Positions 19,027 to 30,436 of a stretch of 62,445 nucleotides of DNA are shown piece by piece. Below the pieces are notes generated by a model that ran no database searches, was not told the origin of the DNA, and saw nothing but the letters and a program-made list of their open reading frames with translations. The position numbers were made by a program, and so were the translations under genes. Positions within the stretch are counted from its first letter, which is position 1. Each line of letters opens with the position of its first letter. Source of the stretch: Hydrogenophaga sp. (lineage in GTDB: Bacteria > Pseudomonadota > Gammaproteobacteria > Burkholderiales > Burkholderiaceae_C); assembly GCA_030682835.1 (NCBI GenBank), contig JAUXNG010000092.1:1-62445 (forward strand), in the 5' to 3' direction.

Positions 19027-20253
19027 TTGAAAACCATCCAGAAATCTGCCAAGCTCGCCAACGTCTGCTACGACATCCGGGGTCCCATCATGGACGCGGC
19101 GCGTCAGATGGAGGAAGAGGGCCACAAGGTCATCAAGCTCAACATCGGCAATCTGGCGGTGTTTGGTTTCGATGCACCCGAAGAGATCCAGCAGGACATG
19201 ATCCGCAACCTGCCGAATTCGGCCGGCTACTCGGACAGCAAGGGGATTTTTGCGGCGCGCAAGGCGGTGATGCATGAGACGCAGAAGCAGCGCATCAAGG
19301 GCGTCACGCTGGACGATATCTACCTGGGCAACGGCGCCAGCGAGCTGATCGTGATGGCCACGAATGCCCTGCTGGACAGTGGCGACGAACTGCTGCTGCC
19401 CTCGCCGGACTACCCGCTCTGGACCGCCGCGGTGAGCCTCTCGGGTGCCACGCCCGTGCACTACATGTGCGACGAGTCCAACGGCTGGATGCCCAATCTG
19501 GACGACATCCGCCGCAAGATCACGCCGGCCACCAAGGGCATCGTGGTCATCAACCCGAACAACCCCACGGGGGCCTTGTACTCGGACGACCTGCTCAAAG
19601 CCATTGTCGAGATCGCCCGCGAGCATGGGCTGGTGATCTTCGCCGACGAGGTCTACGACAAGGTGCTCTACGACGATGTGAAACACACGGCGCTGGGCAG
19701 CCTGAGCGAAGACGTGCTGACGCTCACCTTCAACTCGCTGTCCAAGAGCTACCGCTCCTGCGGGTACCGCGCAGGGTGGCTGGTCGTGTCGGGTGACAAG
19801 AAGCCGGCCAAGGATTACATCGAGGGCCTGAACATGCTCTCGAACATGCGGCTTTGCGCCAACGTGCCGGGTCAGTGGGCCATCCAGACCGCGCTGGGCG
19901 GTTACCAGAGCATCAACGACCTGGTGTGCGAGGGTGGGCGTCTGCGTCGCCAGCGCGATCTGGCCTATGAACTCATCACCGCCATTCCGGGCGTGACCTG
20001 CGTCAAGCCCACCGCGGCGCTCTACATGTTTCCGCGCCTGGACCCGGCGATGTACCCGATCGAGGACGACCAGCAGCTGTTCCTGGAGCTGCTGCAGGAG
20101 ACCCGTGTGATGCTGGTGCAGGGTTCCGGCTTCAACTACCCCGACAACCAGCACTTCCGCATCGTGTTCCTGCCGCATGAAGACGACCTGCGTGAGGCCA
20201 TTGGCCGTGTGGCGAAATTCTTCGAGAGCTGGCGCAAGCGCCACGGCACCTGA
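19027..20253 (+). CDS. alaA: Glutamate-pyruvate aminotransferase AlaA-type
   Basis: About 408 residues of the class I/II PLP aminotransferases, with close resemblance to E. coli AlaA (NVCYDIRGP, KLNIGN, YSDSKG, PDYPLWTAAVSLSG, INPNNPTGA). The PLP lysine is in NSLSKSYRSCGYRAGW. It makes alanine from pyruvate and glutamate. TTG 19027 is proposed because GGGAGGG (19017-19023) is just upstream and it gives the usual KTIQKS start; TTG 19015 is the alternative. It heads alaA-hom-thrC. Confidence 0.9.
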   Translation: MKTIQKSAKLANVCYDIRGPIMDAARQMEEEGHKVIKLNIGNLAVFGFDAPEEIQQDMIRNLPNSAGYSDSKGIFAARKAVMHETQKQRIKGVTLDDIYLGNGASELIVMATNALLDSGDELLLPSPDYPLWTAAVSLSGATPVHYMCDESNGWMPNLDDIRRKITPATKGIVVINPNNPTGALYSDDLLKAIVEIAREHGLVIFADEVYDKVLYDDVKHTALGSLSEDVLTLTFNSLSKSYRSCGYRAGWLVVSGDKKPAKDYIEGLNMLSNMRLCANVPGQWAIQTALGGYQSINDLVCEGGRLRRQRDLAYELITAIPGVTCVKPTAALYMFPRLDPAMYPIEDDQQLFLELLQETRVMLVQGSGFNYPDNQHFRIVFLPHEDDLREAIGRVAKFFESWRKRHGT

Positions 20254-20289
20254 GTCCGGCTTCCAGCACCTTCCCGATTCCATCAAGCA

Positions 20290-21621
20290 ATGACCGACAT
20301 GAAACCGATCCAAGTAGGCCTTCTGGGCATAGGCACCGTGGGCAGCGGCACGTTCAACGTGCTCAAGCGCAACCAGGAAGAAATCAAGCGCCGCGCCGGT
20401 CGTGGCATTGAAATCACCATGGTGGCCGACCTGGACGTGGCGCGCGCCCAGGCTGTGGTGGGTCCGGACGTGCAGGTGGTCAACGACGCCCGCGCGGTCA
20501 TTGCCAACCCCGACATCGACATCGTGATCGAGCTGATCGGTGGCTACGGCATTGCCAAGGCACTGGTCATGGAGGCGATCGCGGCCGGCAAGCATGTGGT
20601 CACGGCCAACAAGGCACTGCTGGCCGTGCACGGCACCGAGATCTTTGCTGCCGCATCGGCGAAGGGGGTGATGGTGGCGTTCGAGGCGGCGGTGGCCGGT
20701 GGCATTCCCATCATCAAGGCGCTGCGCGAAGGCCTCACGGCCAACAGCATCCAGTGGATCGCCGGCATCATCAACGGCACGACGAACTTCATCCTGTCCG
20801 AGATGCGCGACAAGGGGCTGGACTTTGACGTGGTGCTCAAGGAAGCCCAGCGCCTGGGCTACGCCGAGGCCGACCCGACCTTTGACATTGAGGGCGTGGA
20901 CGCGGCGCACAAGGCCACGCTGATGAGCGCCATCGCCTTCGGCATACCCGTGCAGTTCGACAAGGCCTATGTGGAAGGCATCACGAAGCTGGGCGCGGCC
21001 GACATCCGCTATGCCGAGCAGCTGGGCTACCGCATCAAGCTGCTGGGCATCACCAAGCGCACGCCGCAGGGTGTGGAGCTGCGCGTGCACCCCAGCCTGG
21101 TCCCCACCAAGCGGCTGATCGCCAATGTCGAGGGGGCGATGAACGCGGTCGTGGTGCATGGTGATGCCGTGGGCACGACGCTTTATTACGGCAAGGGCGC
21201 CGGCAGCGAGCCGACCGCCAGCGCGGTGATCGCCGACCTGGTCGACATCACCCGGCTGCACACGGCCGACCCGCACCACCGAGTGCCGCATCTGGCCTTT
21301 CAGCCCGACGCCATGAGCGACCTGAAGGTGCTGCCCATGAGCGAGGTGGTGACCAGCTACTACCTGCGCTTGCGCGTCACCGACGAGGCGGGCGTGCTGG
21401 CCAAGGTCACCGGCCTGCTGGCCGGCGCCGGCATCAGCATCGACGCCGTGTTGCAGCGCGAGGCCGACGAAGTGGGCGGCGAGGGCTCGACCCAGACCGA
21501 CGTCATCATCCTCACGCACGACACCCGCGAGGGAACGATGGACGCGGCCCTCGCTCAGATGCAGAGCCTGCCGACCGTGCTCGCGCCCATCGTGCGTATT
21601 CGCAAAGAAGAGTTGAATTAG
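20290..21621 (+). CDS. hom: Homoserine dehydrogenase
   Basis: 443 residues: a Rossmann NAD(P)-binding domain (GLLGIGTVGSGT at the N-terminus), a catalytic domain (AGIINGTTNFIL, AEADPTFDIEGVDAAHK, GKGAGSEPTASAV) and a C-terminal ACT domain (about 355-443; RVTDEAGVLAKVTGLLAGAGIS) for feedback control, probably by threonine. It reduces aspartate semialdehyde to homoserine. It lies 36 bases after alaA. A palindromic repeat begins immediately after its stop. Confidence 0.96.
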   Translation: MTDMKPIQVGLLGIGTVGSGTFNVLKRNQEEIKRRAGRGIEITMVADLDVARAQAVVGPDVQVVNDARAVIANPDIDIVIELIGGYGIAKALVMEAIAAGKHVVTANKALLAVHGTEIFAAASAKGVMVAFEAAVAGGIPIIKALREGLTANSIQWIAGIINGTTNFILSEMRDKGLDFDVVLKEAQRLGYAEADPTFDIEGVDAAHKATLMSAIAFGIPVQFDKAYVEGITKLGAADIRYAEQLGYRIKLLGITKRTPQGVELRVHPSLVPTKRLIANVEGAMNAVVVHGDAVGTTLYYGKGAGSEPTASAVIADLVDITRLHTADPHHRVPHLAFQPDAMSDLKVLPMSEVVTSYYLRLRVTDEAGVLAKVTGLLAGAGISIDAVLQREADEVGGEGSTQTDVIILTHDTREGTMDAALAQMQSLPTVLAPIVRIRKEELN

Positions 21622-21700
21622 TCCCCCGCGTCGCTTGCGGCGCGACCCCCCGGGGGCAATGCCTGTGGCCCGGCGGAGCCGGTCCCACGGCATTCTGGAA
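21622..21700. repeat. GC-rich palindromic element between hom and thrC
   Basis: The element begins directly after the hom TAG (TCCCCCGCG, then a CGCTTGCGGCG palindrome, CCCCCCGGGGG, and TGGCCCGGCGGAGCCGG). Same family as the copies at 6834, 15700 and 53112. Since thrC follows in the same direction, it may weaken or process the mRNA between the two genes. Confidence 0.65.
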
Positions 21701-21749
21701 CGCTTCCCCTTTGTCGGTGCGTTTCTGTTGCTGAATCTGGATCACTGAC

Positions 21750-23210
21750 ATGCTGTACCTCTCCACCCGCGGTCACCCGGACCGCAAACGCTTCTGCGAA
21801 ATCCTGCTCGAGGGCCTGGCACCCGACGGTGGCCTGTACCTGCCCGAGTCCTATCCGCAGGTGGACGCAGCCACGCTGGCGCGCTGGCGGTCGGTGTTCA
21901 ACGACGGCGCGCCGGGAGGCTACGCGGCGCTGGCCTTCGAGGTGCTGTCGCTCTACATCGACGACATCCCGGCGGCCGACCTGAAGGCACTGTGCGAGAA
22001 GACCTACACCGAAGCGGTCTACGGCACGCCGCAGATCGTGCCTCTTAAGCGGCTGGAGAAGCCTTCGGACACACAGGGCGGCCTGTGCCTGGAAGCCCTG
22101 TCGAACGGTCCCACGCTGGCCTTCAAGGACATGGCCATGCAGTTGCTGGGCAACCTGTTCGAGTACGAACTCAGCCGCCGCGGTGAAGAACTCAACATCC
22201 TGGGCGCCACGAGTGGTGACACGGGCAGCGCGGCCGAGTACGCCATGCGCGGCAAACGCGGCGTGCGCGTCTTCATGCTGAGCCCGCATGGCCGCATGAG
22301 CCCGTTCCAGCAGGCGCAGATGTTCAGCCTGATGGACCAGAACATCCACAACATCGCCATCGAAGGCGTGTTCGATGACTGCCAGGACATCGTCAAGAAC
22401 GTCAGCAACGACCTCGATTTCAAGCGCGGCTACAAGATCGGCACTGTCAACTCGATCAACTGGGCACGTCTGCTGGCGCAAGTCGTCTACTACTTCGCAG
22501 GCTATTTCCAGGCGACCAAGACGGATTCCCAGAAAGTCAGCTTCACCGTACCCAGCGGCAACTTCGGCAACGTGTGCGCCGGCCATGTGGCGCGGATGAT
22601 GGGCCTGCCCATCGACACCCTGGTGGTGGCCACCAACGAAAACGATGTGCTTGACGAATTCTTCCGCACCGGCGTATACCGCGTGCGCGCCAGTGCCGAC
22701 ACGCATGAAACGTCCAGCCCGTCGATGGACATTTCCAAGGCCAGCAACTTCGAGCGCTTCGTGTTCGACCTGCTCGGCCGTGATGGCGCCCGCGTGCAGG
22801 CGCTGTTTGGTGAGGCGCTGTCGCGGCAGGGGCGTTTTGATCTGAGTGCCGACCCGGCATTTGCCCAGGCTGCCACGCGCTACGGTTTCGTCAGCGGCAA
22901 GAGCACGCATGCCGACCGCCTGCGCACCATCAAGGACACCTACGAGCAGCATGGCGTGGTGATCGACACCCACACCGCCGACGGCGTGAAGGTGGCCCAC
23001 GAGCACCAGAAGCCCGGGGTGCCCATGGTGGTGCTGGAAACCGCGCTGCCCATCAAATTCGCCGAGACCATCGTCGAGGCCCTGGGCCGCCAGCCCGAGC
23101 GCCCGCCGCAGTTTGAAGGTATCGAAGCCCTGCCCAAGCGGGTGCAGGTGATGCCAGCCGACACGGCAGCCATTCAGACATACATCGCAGCCCACTGCGC
23201 CCGCGCATGA
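21750..23210 (+). CDS. thrC: Threonine synthase
   Basis: 486 residues. N-terminus MLYLSTRGHPDRK, PLP lysine in GPTLAFKDMAMQLLG, then GATSGDTGSAAEYAM and VPSGNFGNVCAGHVA are typical of the fold-type II threonine synthases. It converts O-phosphohomoserine to threonine. Normal length for the proteobacterial long form. The stop overlaps the mobB start (ATGA, 23207-23210), so threonine and molybdenum-cofactor genes appear to be co-translated. Confidence 0.96.
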   Translation: MLYLSTRGHPDRKRFCEILLEGLAPDGGLYLPESYPQVDAATLARWRSVFNDGAPGGYAALAFEVLSLYIDDIPAADLKALCEKTYTEAVYGTPQIVPLKRLEKPSDTQGGLCLEALSNGPTLAFKDMAMQLLGNLFEYELSRRGEELNILGATSGDTGSAAEYAMRGKRGVRVFMLSPHGRMSPFQQAQMFSLMDQNIHNIAIEGVFDDCQDIVKNVSNDLDFKRGYKIGTVNSINWARLLAQVVYYFAGYFQATKTDSQKVSFTVPSGNFGNVCAGHVARMMGLPIDTLVVATNENDVLDEFFRTGVYRVRASADTHETSSPSMDISKASNFERFVFDLLGRDGARVQALFGEALSRQGRFDLSADPAFAQAATRYGFVSGKSTHADRLRTIKDTYEQHGVVIDTHTADGVKVAHEHQKPGVPMVVLETALPIKFAETIVEALGRQPERPPQFEGIEALPKRVQVMPADTAAIQTYIAAHCARA

Positions 23211-23740
23211 AAGTGGTCGGCTTTGCGGGCTATTCCGGCTCGGGCAAGACGACCCTGCTGGAACAGCTGATCCCGGCGCTCAAGCTGCGTGGCTTGCGCG
23301 TGTCGGTGGTCAAGCACGCCCACCACCAGTTCGACATCGACCACCCCGGCAAAGACACGTGGCGCCACCGGGAGGCCGGTGCCTTCGAGGTGGTGGCGGC
23401 GTCGGCGCACCGGCTGGTGCTCATGCGCGAGAACGAGCGCATGGCCGAGCCCAAGGTGCACCACCTGATCGCCGAGCTGTACGACGGTGTCGACTGGGTG
23501 CTGGTGGAAGGTTTCAAGGACAGCGAGCTGCTGAAAATCGAGGTCTGGCGTGCCGCCAGTGCCCAGCGCGCCCGCTACCCCGACGACCCGTTCATCACCG
23601 CCATTGCCACCGACAGCCCGCGAGCGATGCCCGAGCCGACCCAGCGCCCGGTGCTGGATCTGAACCGGCCGGATGACGTGGCGGCCTGGCTGGTCGAGAA
23701 TGGTGAACGATTCGAATACGACCCATCCATCTATCCCTGA
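23207..23740 (+). CDS. mobB: Molybdopterin-guanine dinucleotide biosynthesis adaptor MobB
   Basis: 177 residues with an N-terminal P-loop (GYSGSGKTTLLEQL), VVKHAHHQFDIDHPGKDTWRH and WVLVEGFKD, the usual MobB pattern. It binds GTP and assists MobA in adding GMP to molybdopterin; no mobA is in the window. The start overlaps thrC, and moeA begins 4 bases after the stop. Confidence 0.93.
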   Translation: MKVVGFAGYSGSGKTTLLEQLIPALKLRGLRVSVVKHAHHQFDIDHPGKDTWRHREAGAFEVVAASAHRLVLMRENERMAEPKVHHLIAELYDGVDWVLVEGFKDSELLKIEVWRAASAQRARYPDDPFITAIATDSPRAMPEPTQRPVLDLNRPDDVAAWLVENGERFEYDPSIYP

Positions 23741-23744
23741 AACC

Positions 23745-25037
23745 ATGAGCGCTCCCGCCCAGACCCCGCGCGCGCCTCTGATGTCGCTCGACGACGCGCT
23801 CACAGCCTTGCTCGTGCCGGTGGTGCCGCTAGCGGTGGTGGAGAGCGTGCCGACCTTCGAAGCCGACCGCCGCGTGCTGGCGCAGGACCTGGTGTCGGCG
23901 CTGCACGTGCCGCCGCAGGACAACTCCTCCATGGACGGCTACGCGGTGCGCTGCACCGACGTCACCGCACCGGGCGTGGTGTTACCGGTGTCGCAGCGCA
24001 TCGCCGCAGGCCACGCGGCCGAGCCGCTGCGCCCCGGCACCTGCGCCCGCATCTTCACCGGTGCGCCCGTGCCCGAGGGTGCCGACGCGGTGGTGATGCA
24101 GGAAGACACGCAGGAGGTCGGCGGCAACATCCACGGTGTGCACATCAACGCCATGCCCCGGCCCGGCCAGTGGGTGCGCCGGGCGGGTGAAGACGTGACG
24201 CGTGGCGCCGTGGTGCTGAGCCGTGGCCAGCGTCTGACGCCCGCGTCGCTGGGGCTGGCAGCCAGCCTGGGACTCGCCCAACTGCCCGTGATGGCCCGCC
24301 CTCGCGTGGCGCTGTTTTCAACCGGTGACGAGCTGGTGATGCCGGGCGAGGTCGCCCCGCAGGACATGCCGCCCGGCGCCATCTACAACTCCAACCGCTT
24401 CTTCCTGCGTGCCTTGCTGCAGCGCATGGGCTGCGAGGTGAGCGACCTGGGCATCGTGCCCGACCGCCGCGAGGCCACCGTGGCGGCACTGAAGACGGCC
24501 GCCGACCACCACGATCTCATCCTCACCAGCGGCGGCGTGTCGGTGGGCGAGGAAGACCACATCAAGCCCGCCGTGCAGCAGCTCGGCAGCCTCAACCTGT
24601 GGCAGATCGCCATGAAGCCGGGCAAGCCCTTTGCCTACGGCACCGTGGGCCGGGACGCAGGGGCAGGCGCCCTGGCCGCGCAGCCCTGCCATTTCATCGG
24701 CCTGCCGGGCAACCCGGTGTCGAGCTTCGTCACCTTCCTGCTGCTGGTGCGACCCTTCCTGCTGCGCCTGCAGGGCGCCTTGCCCGATGTGGCGGCTGCG
24801 TTGCCGCGTCCGGTTCAGTTGCCTGCCCATTTCGACCTGCCCCGGGCCGACAGGCGCCGGGAGTTCCTGCGCGTGCGGCGCAACGCTGCCGGTGGGCTGG
24901 ACATCTTCCCCAACCAGAGTTCGGGCGTGTTGACCTCGGCCGTCTGGGGTGACGGTCTGGTGGACAACCCGGCCGGCTCGACCATCGCGCATGGCGATCT
25001 GGTGGCTTACTTCTCTCTTGCCGAACTGCTCGCATGA
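23745..25037 (+). CDS. moeA: Molybdopterin molybdenumtransferase
   Basis: 430 residues: N-terminal MoeA domains (PPQDNSSMDGYAVR, GAPVPEGADAVVMQEDT) and the MogA-like domain (STGDELV, ILTSGGVSVGEEDH, GLPGNPVSSFV). It inserts molybdate into adenylylated molybdopterin. ATG 23745 was chosen; an upstream in-frame ATG at 23673 lies inside mobB. The stop overlaps moaD by ATGA (25034-25037). Confidence 0.95.
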   Translation: MSAPAQTPRAPLMSLDDALTALLVPVVPLAVVESVPTFEADRRVLAQDLVSALHVPPQDNSSMDGYAVRCTDVTAPGVVLPVSQRIAAGHAAEPLRPGTCARIFTGAPVPEGADAVVMQEDTQEVGGNIHGVHINAMPRPGQWVRRAGEDVTRGAVVLSRGQRLTPASLGLAASLGLAQLPVMARPRVALFSTGDELVMPGEVAPQDMPPGAIYNSNRFFLRALLQRMGCEVSDLGIVPDRREATVAALKTAADHHDLILTSGGVSVGEEDHIKPAVQQLGSLNLWQIAMKPGKPFAYGTVGRDAGAGALAAQPCHFIGLPGNPVSSFVTFLLLVRPFLLRLQGALPDVAAALPRPVQLPAHFDLPRADRRREFLRVRRNAAGGLDIFPNQSSGVLTSAVWGDGLVDNPAGSTIAHGDLVAYFSLAELLA

Positions 25038-25285
25038 ACCTCAACATCCGCTATTTCGCCTCCATACGCGAGGCCATCGGCACCGGCAGCGAGTCGGTGC
25101 AGACCACCGCCAGCACCCTGGCCGACCTGCGTGATGAACTGATCGCCCGCGGTGGCGGCCATGCCGAGGCACTGGCGCGCGGCCGAGCGGTGCGAGTGGC
25201 GCTCGACCAGACCATGAGCGACGAGTCGGCGCCGCTGCGCGACGGAGCCGAAGTCGGTTTCTTCCCGCCTGTCACGGGCGGCTGA
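25034..25285 (+). CDS. moaD: Molybdopterin synthase small subunit
   Basis: 83 residues with the ubiquitin-like fold and the C-terminal Gly-Gly (FFPPVTGG) that carries the thiocarboxylate sulfur. N-terminus NLNIRYFASIREAIG. It forms the synthase with MoaE, encoded 15 bases downstream. Confidence 0.95.
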   Translation: MNLNIRYFASIREAIGTGSESVQTTASTLADLRDELIARGGGHAEALARGRAVRVALDQTMSDESAPLRDGAEVGFFPPVTGG

Positions 25286-25300
25286 TCGGGGAGTTCGACC

Positions 25301-25774
25301 ATGCAAGCCCGCGTTGCCATTCAGACCGCCGACTTCGACCTCTCCACCGAGGTCGCCCGCCTGCGCGACCGGGAGCCCGGCGTGGGTGCCGTCTGCGCAT
25401 TCGTCGGCACGGTTCGTGACCGCAACGACGGCAAGAGCGTGGCCACCATGGAGCTGGAACACTACCCCGGCATGACCGAAAAGGCCATCGAGCAGATGAT
25501 TGACGAGGCGCACCAGCGCTTCGACATCTTCGGCGCCCGCGTGATCCACCGCGTGGGATTGCTCCAGCCGCTCGACCAGATCGTGCTCGTGGCCGTGACT
25601 TCGGCTCACCGGGGCGAGAGCTTCCAGGCCTGCGAATTCCTGATGGACTACCTCAAGACCCAGGCGCCGTTCTGGAAAAAGGAACAGACGCCAGAGGGTG
25701 CCCGCTGGGTGGACGCGCGCGTGAGCGACGACGCGGCACTGGCCAAGTGGGGCATCCAGAGCCGCAACGCCTGA
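25301..25774 (+). CDS. moaE: Molybdopterin synthase catalytic subunit
   Basis: 157 residues. Family motifs GAVCAFVGTVRD, MELEHYPGMTEKAIE, VIHRVGLLQPLDQIVLVAV, and HRGESFQACEFLMDYLKTQ followed by FWKKEQT with the active-site lysines. It converts precursor Z (cPMP) to molybdopterin using MoaD-thiocarboxylate. Last gene of the Mo-cofactor group; ends 136 bases before clpB. Confidence 0.96.
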   Translation: MQARVAIQTADFDLSTEVARLRDREPGVGAVCAFVGTVRDRNDGKSVATMELEHYPGMTEKAIEQMIDEAHQRFDIFGARVIHRVGLLQPLDQIVLVAVTSAHRGESFQACEFLMDYLKTQAPFWKKEQTPEGARWVDARVSDDAALAKWGIQSRNA

Positions 25775-25809
25775 GGGGCGCTTGCACCCGCCCGGCCTGA
25801 CGCCGGGGG

Positions 25810-25823
25810 TTGACGTGCATCAA
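25810..25823 (+). promoter_or_regulatory. FNR/CRP-family box upstream of clpB
   Basis: TTGAC-GTGC-ATCAA matches the FNR-type consensus TTGAT-N4-ATCAA at 9 of 10 positions. It lies in the moaE-clpB gap, about 28 bases ahead of the sigma32-like promoter. No oxygen-sensing FNR gene is in the window. Confidence 0.5.
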
Positions 25824-25850
25824 CATCGGCGTGGGTCGACGGTGGGCCGC

Positions 25851-25878
25851 CTTGAAAAGCGGTCGCACCGCTCCAACT
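25851..25878 (+). promoter_or_regulatory. Sigma32-like heat-shock promoter of clpB
   Basis: CTTGAAA (25851-25857), a 13-base spacer and CTCCAACT (25871-25878) resemble the sigma32 consensus CTTGAAA-N11-16-CCCCATNT: a perfect -35 and 5 of 7 defined positions at -10. It lies 33 bases before the clpB start. Confidence 0.7.
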
Positions 25879-25910
25879 AAAGGGCAATTCATTCACGGGA
25901 GAGCCCTCTC

Positions 25911-28517
<2,607 letters not shown>

Positions 28518-28565
28518 CGGTGAGGACGTGCGGCGTCCTGGAAAGGGGGCGCTGCACGCTGCGTA

Positions 28566-28579
28566 TGACATTTTTGTCA
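28566..28579. promoter_or_regulatory. Palindrome in the clpB-GltB-like gap
   Basis: TGACA-TTTT-TGTCA, a perfect 5-bp inverted repeat, in the 197-base gap after clpB. It may be an operator for the downstream gene. I see no convincing -10/-35 pair beside it. Confidence 0.25.
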
Positions 28580-28714
28580 ATTTCACGCCGCAAAGGCTTC
28601 ATGTTTGGGCCGGGTTGGACGACATAGTGGGGGAGACCCACGCCGGCCGCGGCCGTGTTGTCAGTCTGGTGTGTGGGTCTCATCGGCCCGCAGCATGCCT
28701 GCACTGGAGCATCC

Positions 28715-30436
28715 ATGGCCCGTCCGTCCTTCTCGCGCTACCTGCCCTGGCTCCTGACGCTGCCCGCGGCGGTGGCCCTCTGGCCACTGTCGGTCTGGGC
28801 CAGTGCCGTGCTGCTGCTGCTGTTCGCGCTCGGCTGGGTCGACTTTGCCCAGAACCGCCAGGCGGTGCGGCGCAATTACCCGCTCACCGGTCGCCTGCGC
28901 TACGCGCTGGAATACATCAGGCCTGAGTTGCGCCAGTACTTCCTGGAGGATGACGAGCACCGGCTGCCGTTCTCACGCAACGAGCGCGCCATGGTCTACG
29001 CGCGATCCAAGGTGCAGAACGACAAGCGGGGCTTCGGCAGCATCAAGAACATGTACGGTGCCGACGCCGAATGGATTGCCCACTCCATGCAGCCGGTGCG
29101 CCCGGACCCTTCCACTTTCCGGGTGCGGGTGGGTGGCGGGCAGTGCGATCAACCCTACGACCTGTCGTTGCTGAACATCTCGGGCATGAGCTTCGGCGCC
29201 CTGTCGCCCAACGCCATCCGCGCCCTGAACAAGGGGGCGGCCATGGGCGGGTTCGCGCACGACACGGGCGAAGGCAGCATTTCGGAACACCACCGGCTGC
29301 ACTGTGGCGACCTGATCTGGCAGATCGCCTCGGGCTACTTTGGCTGCCGCACCCCCGAAGGACGATTCGACCCCGAACGCTTTGCGGAGCAGGCCCGTTC
29401 GCCGCAGGTGAAGATGATCGAAATCAAGCTCTCGCAAGGGGCGAAGCCGGGCCACGGCGGCGTGTTGCCAAAAGCGAAGGTCAGCGCCGAGATAGCCGCG
29501 GCCCGCGGCGTGCCCATGGGCCAGGACTGTGTGTCTCCCGCCCGCCATTCGGCGTTTTCGTCGCCGGTGGAATTGCTGGGTTTTGTGGCGCAGCTGCGCC
29601 AGCTGTCGGGCGGTAAGCCCGTGGGAATCAAACTCTGCGTGGGGCATCCGGCCGAGTGGTTCGCGCTGGTGAAGGCCATGCGCCAGACCGGCCAGACGCC
29701 GGACTTCGTGGTGGTGGACGGCTCTGAAGGCGGCACGGGGGCTGCCCCCATCGAGTTCGCCGACCATGTCGGCATGCCTTTGCGCGATGGCCTGCGCCTG
29801 GTGCACAACAGCCTGGTGGGTGCGGGCCTGCGGGGCCGCATCAAGATCGGTGCGTCCGGCAAGGTGATCTCCGCGTTTGACATCGCACGTTGCCTGGCGC
29901 TCGGGGCCGACTGGTGCAACTCGGCGAGGGGCTTCATGTTCGCGCTGGGCTGCATCCAGTCGCGCAGTTGCCACACCGACCAGTGTCCGACCGGCGTGGC
30001 CACCCAGGACCCGGTGCGCCAGCGCGCGGTGGTGGTGACCGACAAGGCCGAGCGGGTCTATTACTTTCACGCCAACACCCTGCACGCGCTGGCCGACTTG
30101 CTGGGTGCGGCGGGTCTGCAGCACCCGCGCGAGTTGTCGGCCGAGCACCTCATGGTGCGTGACGCGCAGGGACATGCGCAAACGCTGGCGTCCACCCTGG
30201 ACACGCTGGCGCCGGGGCAGTTGCTGGAGCAGGGCAAGCGCAAGACCCCGCTGCCCAGCCCTTTTGCCGAGTTCTGGCCGCGTTGCGATGCCCACCACTG
30301 GGATCTGGCCAGCGGGGCCGCCTCAGGCCCCACGCAGCCCTTTAGGCATGCCACCCGGCTGCGGGGGCGGACTGCGGCCTATCATGCGGCGCATGACCCA
30401 GACGCCACCCAACCTGCCGCTGCGCGCCCTGTTTGA
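28715..30436 (+). CDS. Membrane-anchored GltB-like FMN-binding glutamate synthase family protein
   Basis: 573 residues. Two N-terminal membrane helices (about 9-40), then a glutamate-synthase-type FMN barrel (FGALSPNAIRALNKGA, GHGGVLPKAKV, VVVDGSEGGTGAAP, KIGASGKV) and the [3Fe-4S] cysteine motif CIQSRSCHTDQCP (C-x5-C-x4-C). It lacks the glutaminase domain of true GltB, so the substrate is unknown. ATG 28715 follows GGAG; an in-frame upstream start at 28655 is less likely. The next gene starts inside its 3' end. Confidence 0.88.
   Translation: MARPSFSRYLPWLLTLPAAVALWPLSVWASAVLLLLFALGWVDFAQNRQAVRRNYPLTGRLRYALEYIRPELRQYFLEDDEHRLPFSRNERAMVYARSKVQNDKRGFGSIKNMYGADAEWIAHSMQPVRPDPSTFRVRVGGGQCDQPYDLSLLNISGMSFGALSPNAIRALNKGAAMGGFAHDTGEGSISEHHRLHCGDLIWQIASGYFGCRTPEGRFDPERFAEQARSPQVKMIEIKLSQGAKPGHGGVLPKAKVSAEIAAARGVPMGQDCVSPARHSAFSSPVELLGFVAQLRQLSGGKPVGIKLCVGHPAEWFALVKAMRQTGQTPDFVVVDGSEGGTGAAPIEFADHVGMPLRDGLRLVHNSLVGAGLRGRIKIGASGKVISAFDIARCLALGADWCNSARGFMFALGCIQSRSCHTDQCPTGVATQDPVRQRAVVVTDKAERVYYFHANTLHALADLLGAAGLQHPRELSAEHLMVRDAQGHAQTLASTLDTLAPGQLLEQGKRKTPLPSPFAEFWPRCDAHHWDLASGAASGPTQPFRHATRLRGRTAAYHAAHDPDATQPAAARPV

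Noticed and set aside
18817..21693. A 958-codon minus-strand open frame opposite alaA and hom
   Set aside because: It is the antisense frame of two well-recognised genes with strong G/C third positions. The peptide is His/Arg/Gln-rich low-complexity sequence with no known family.
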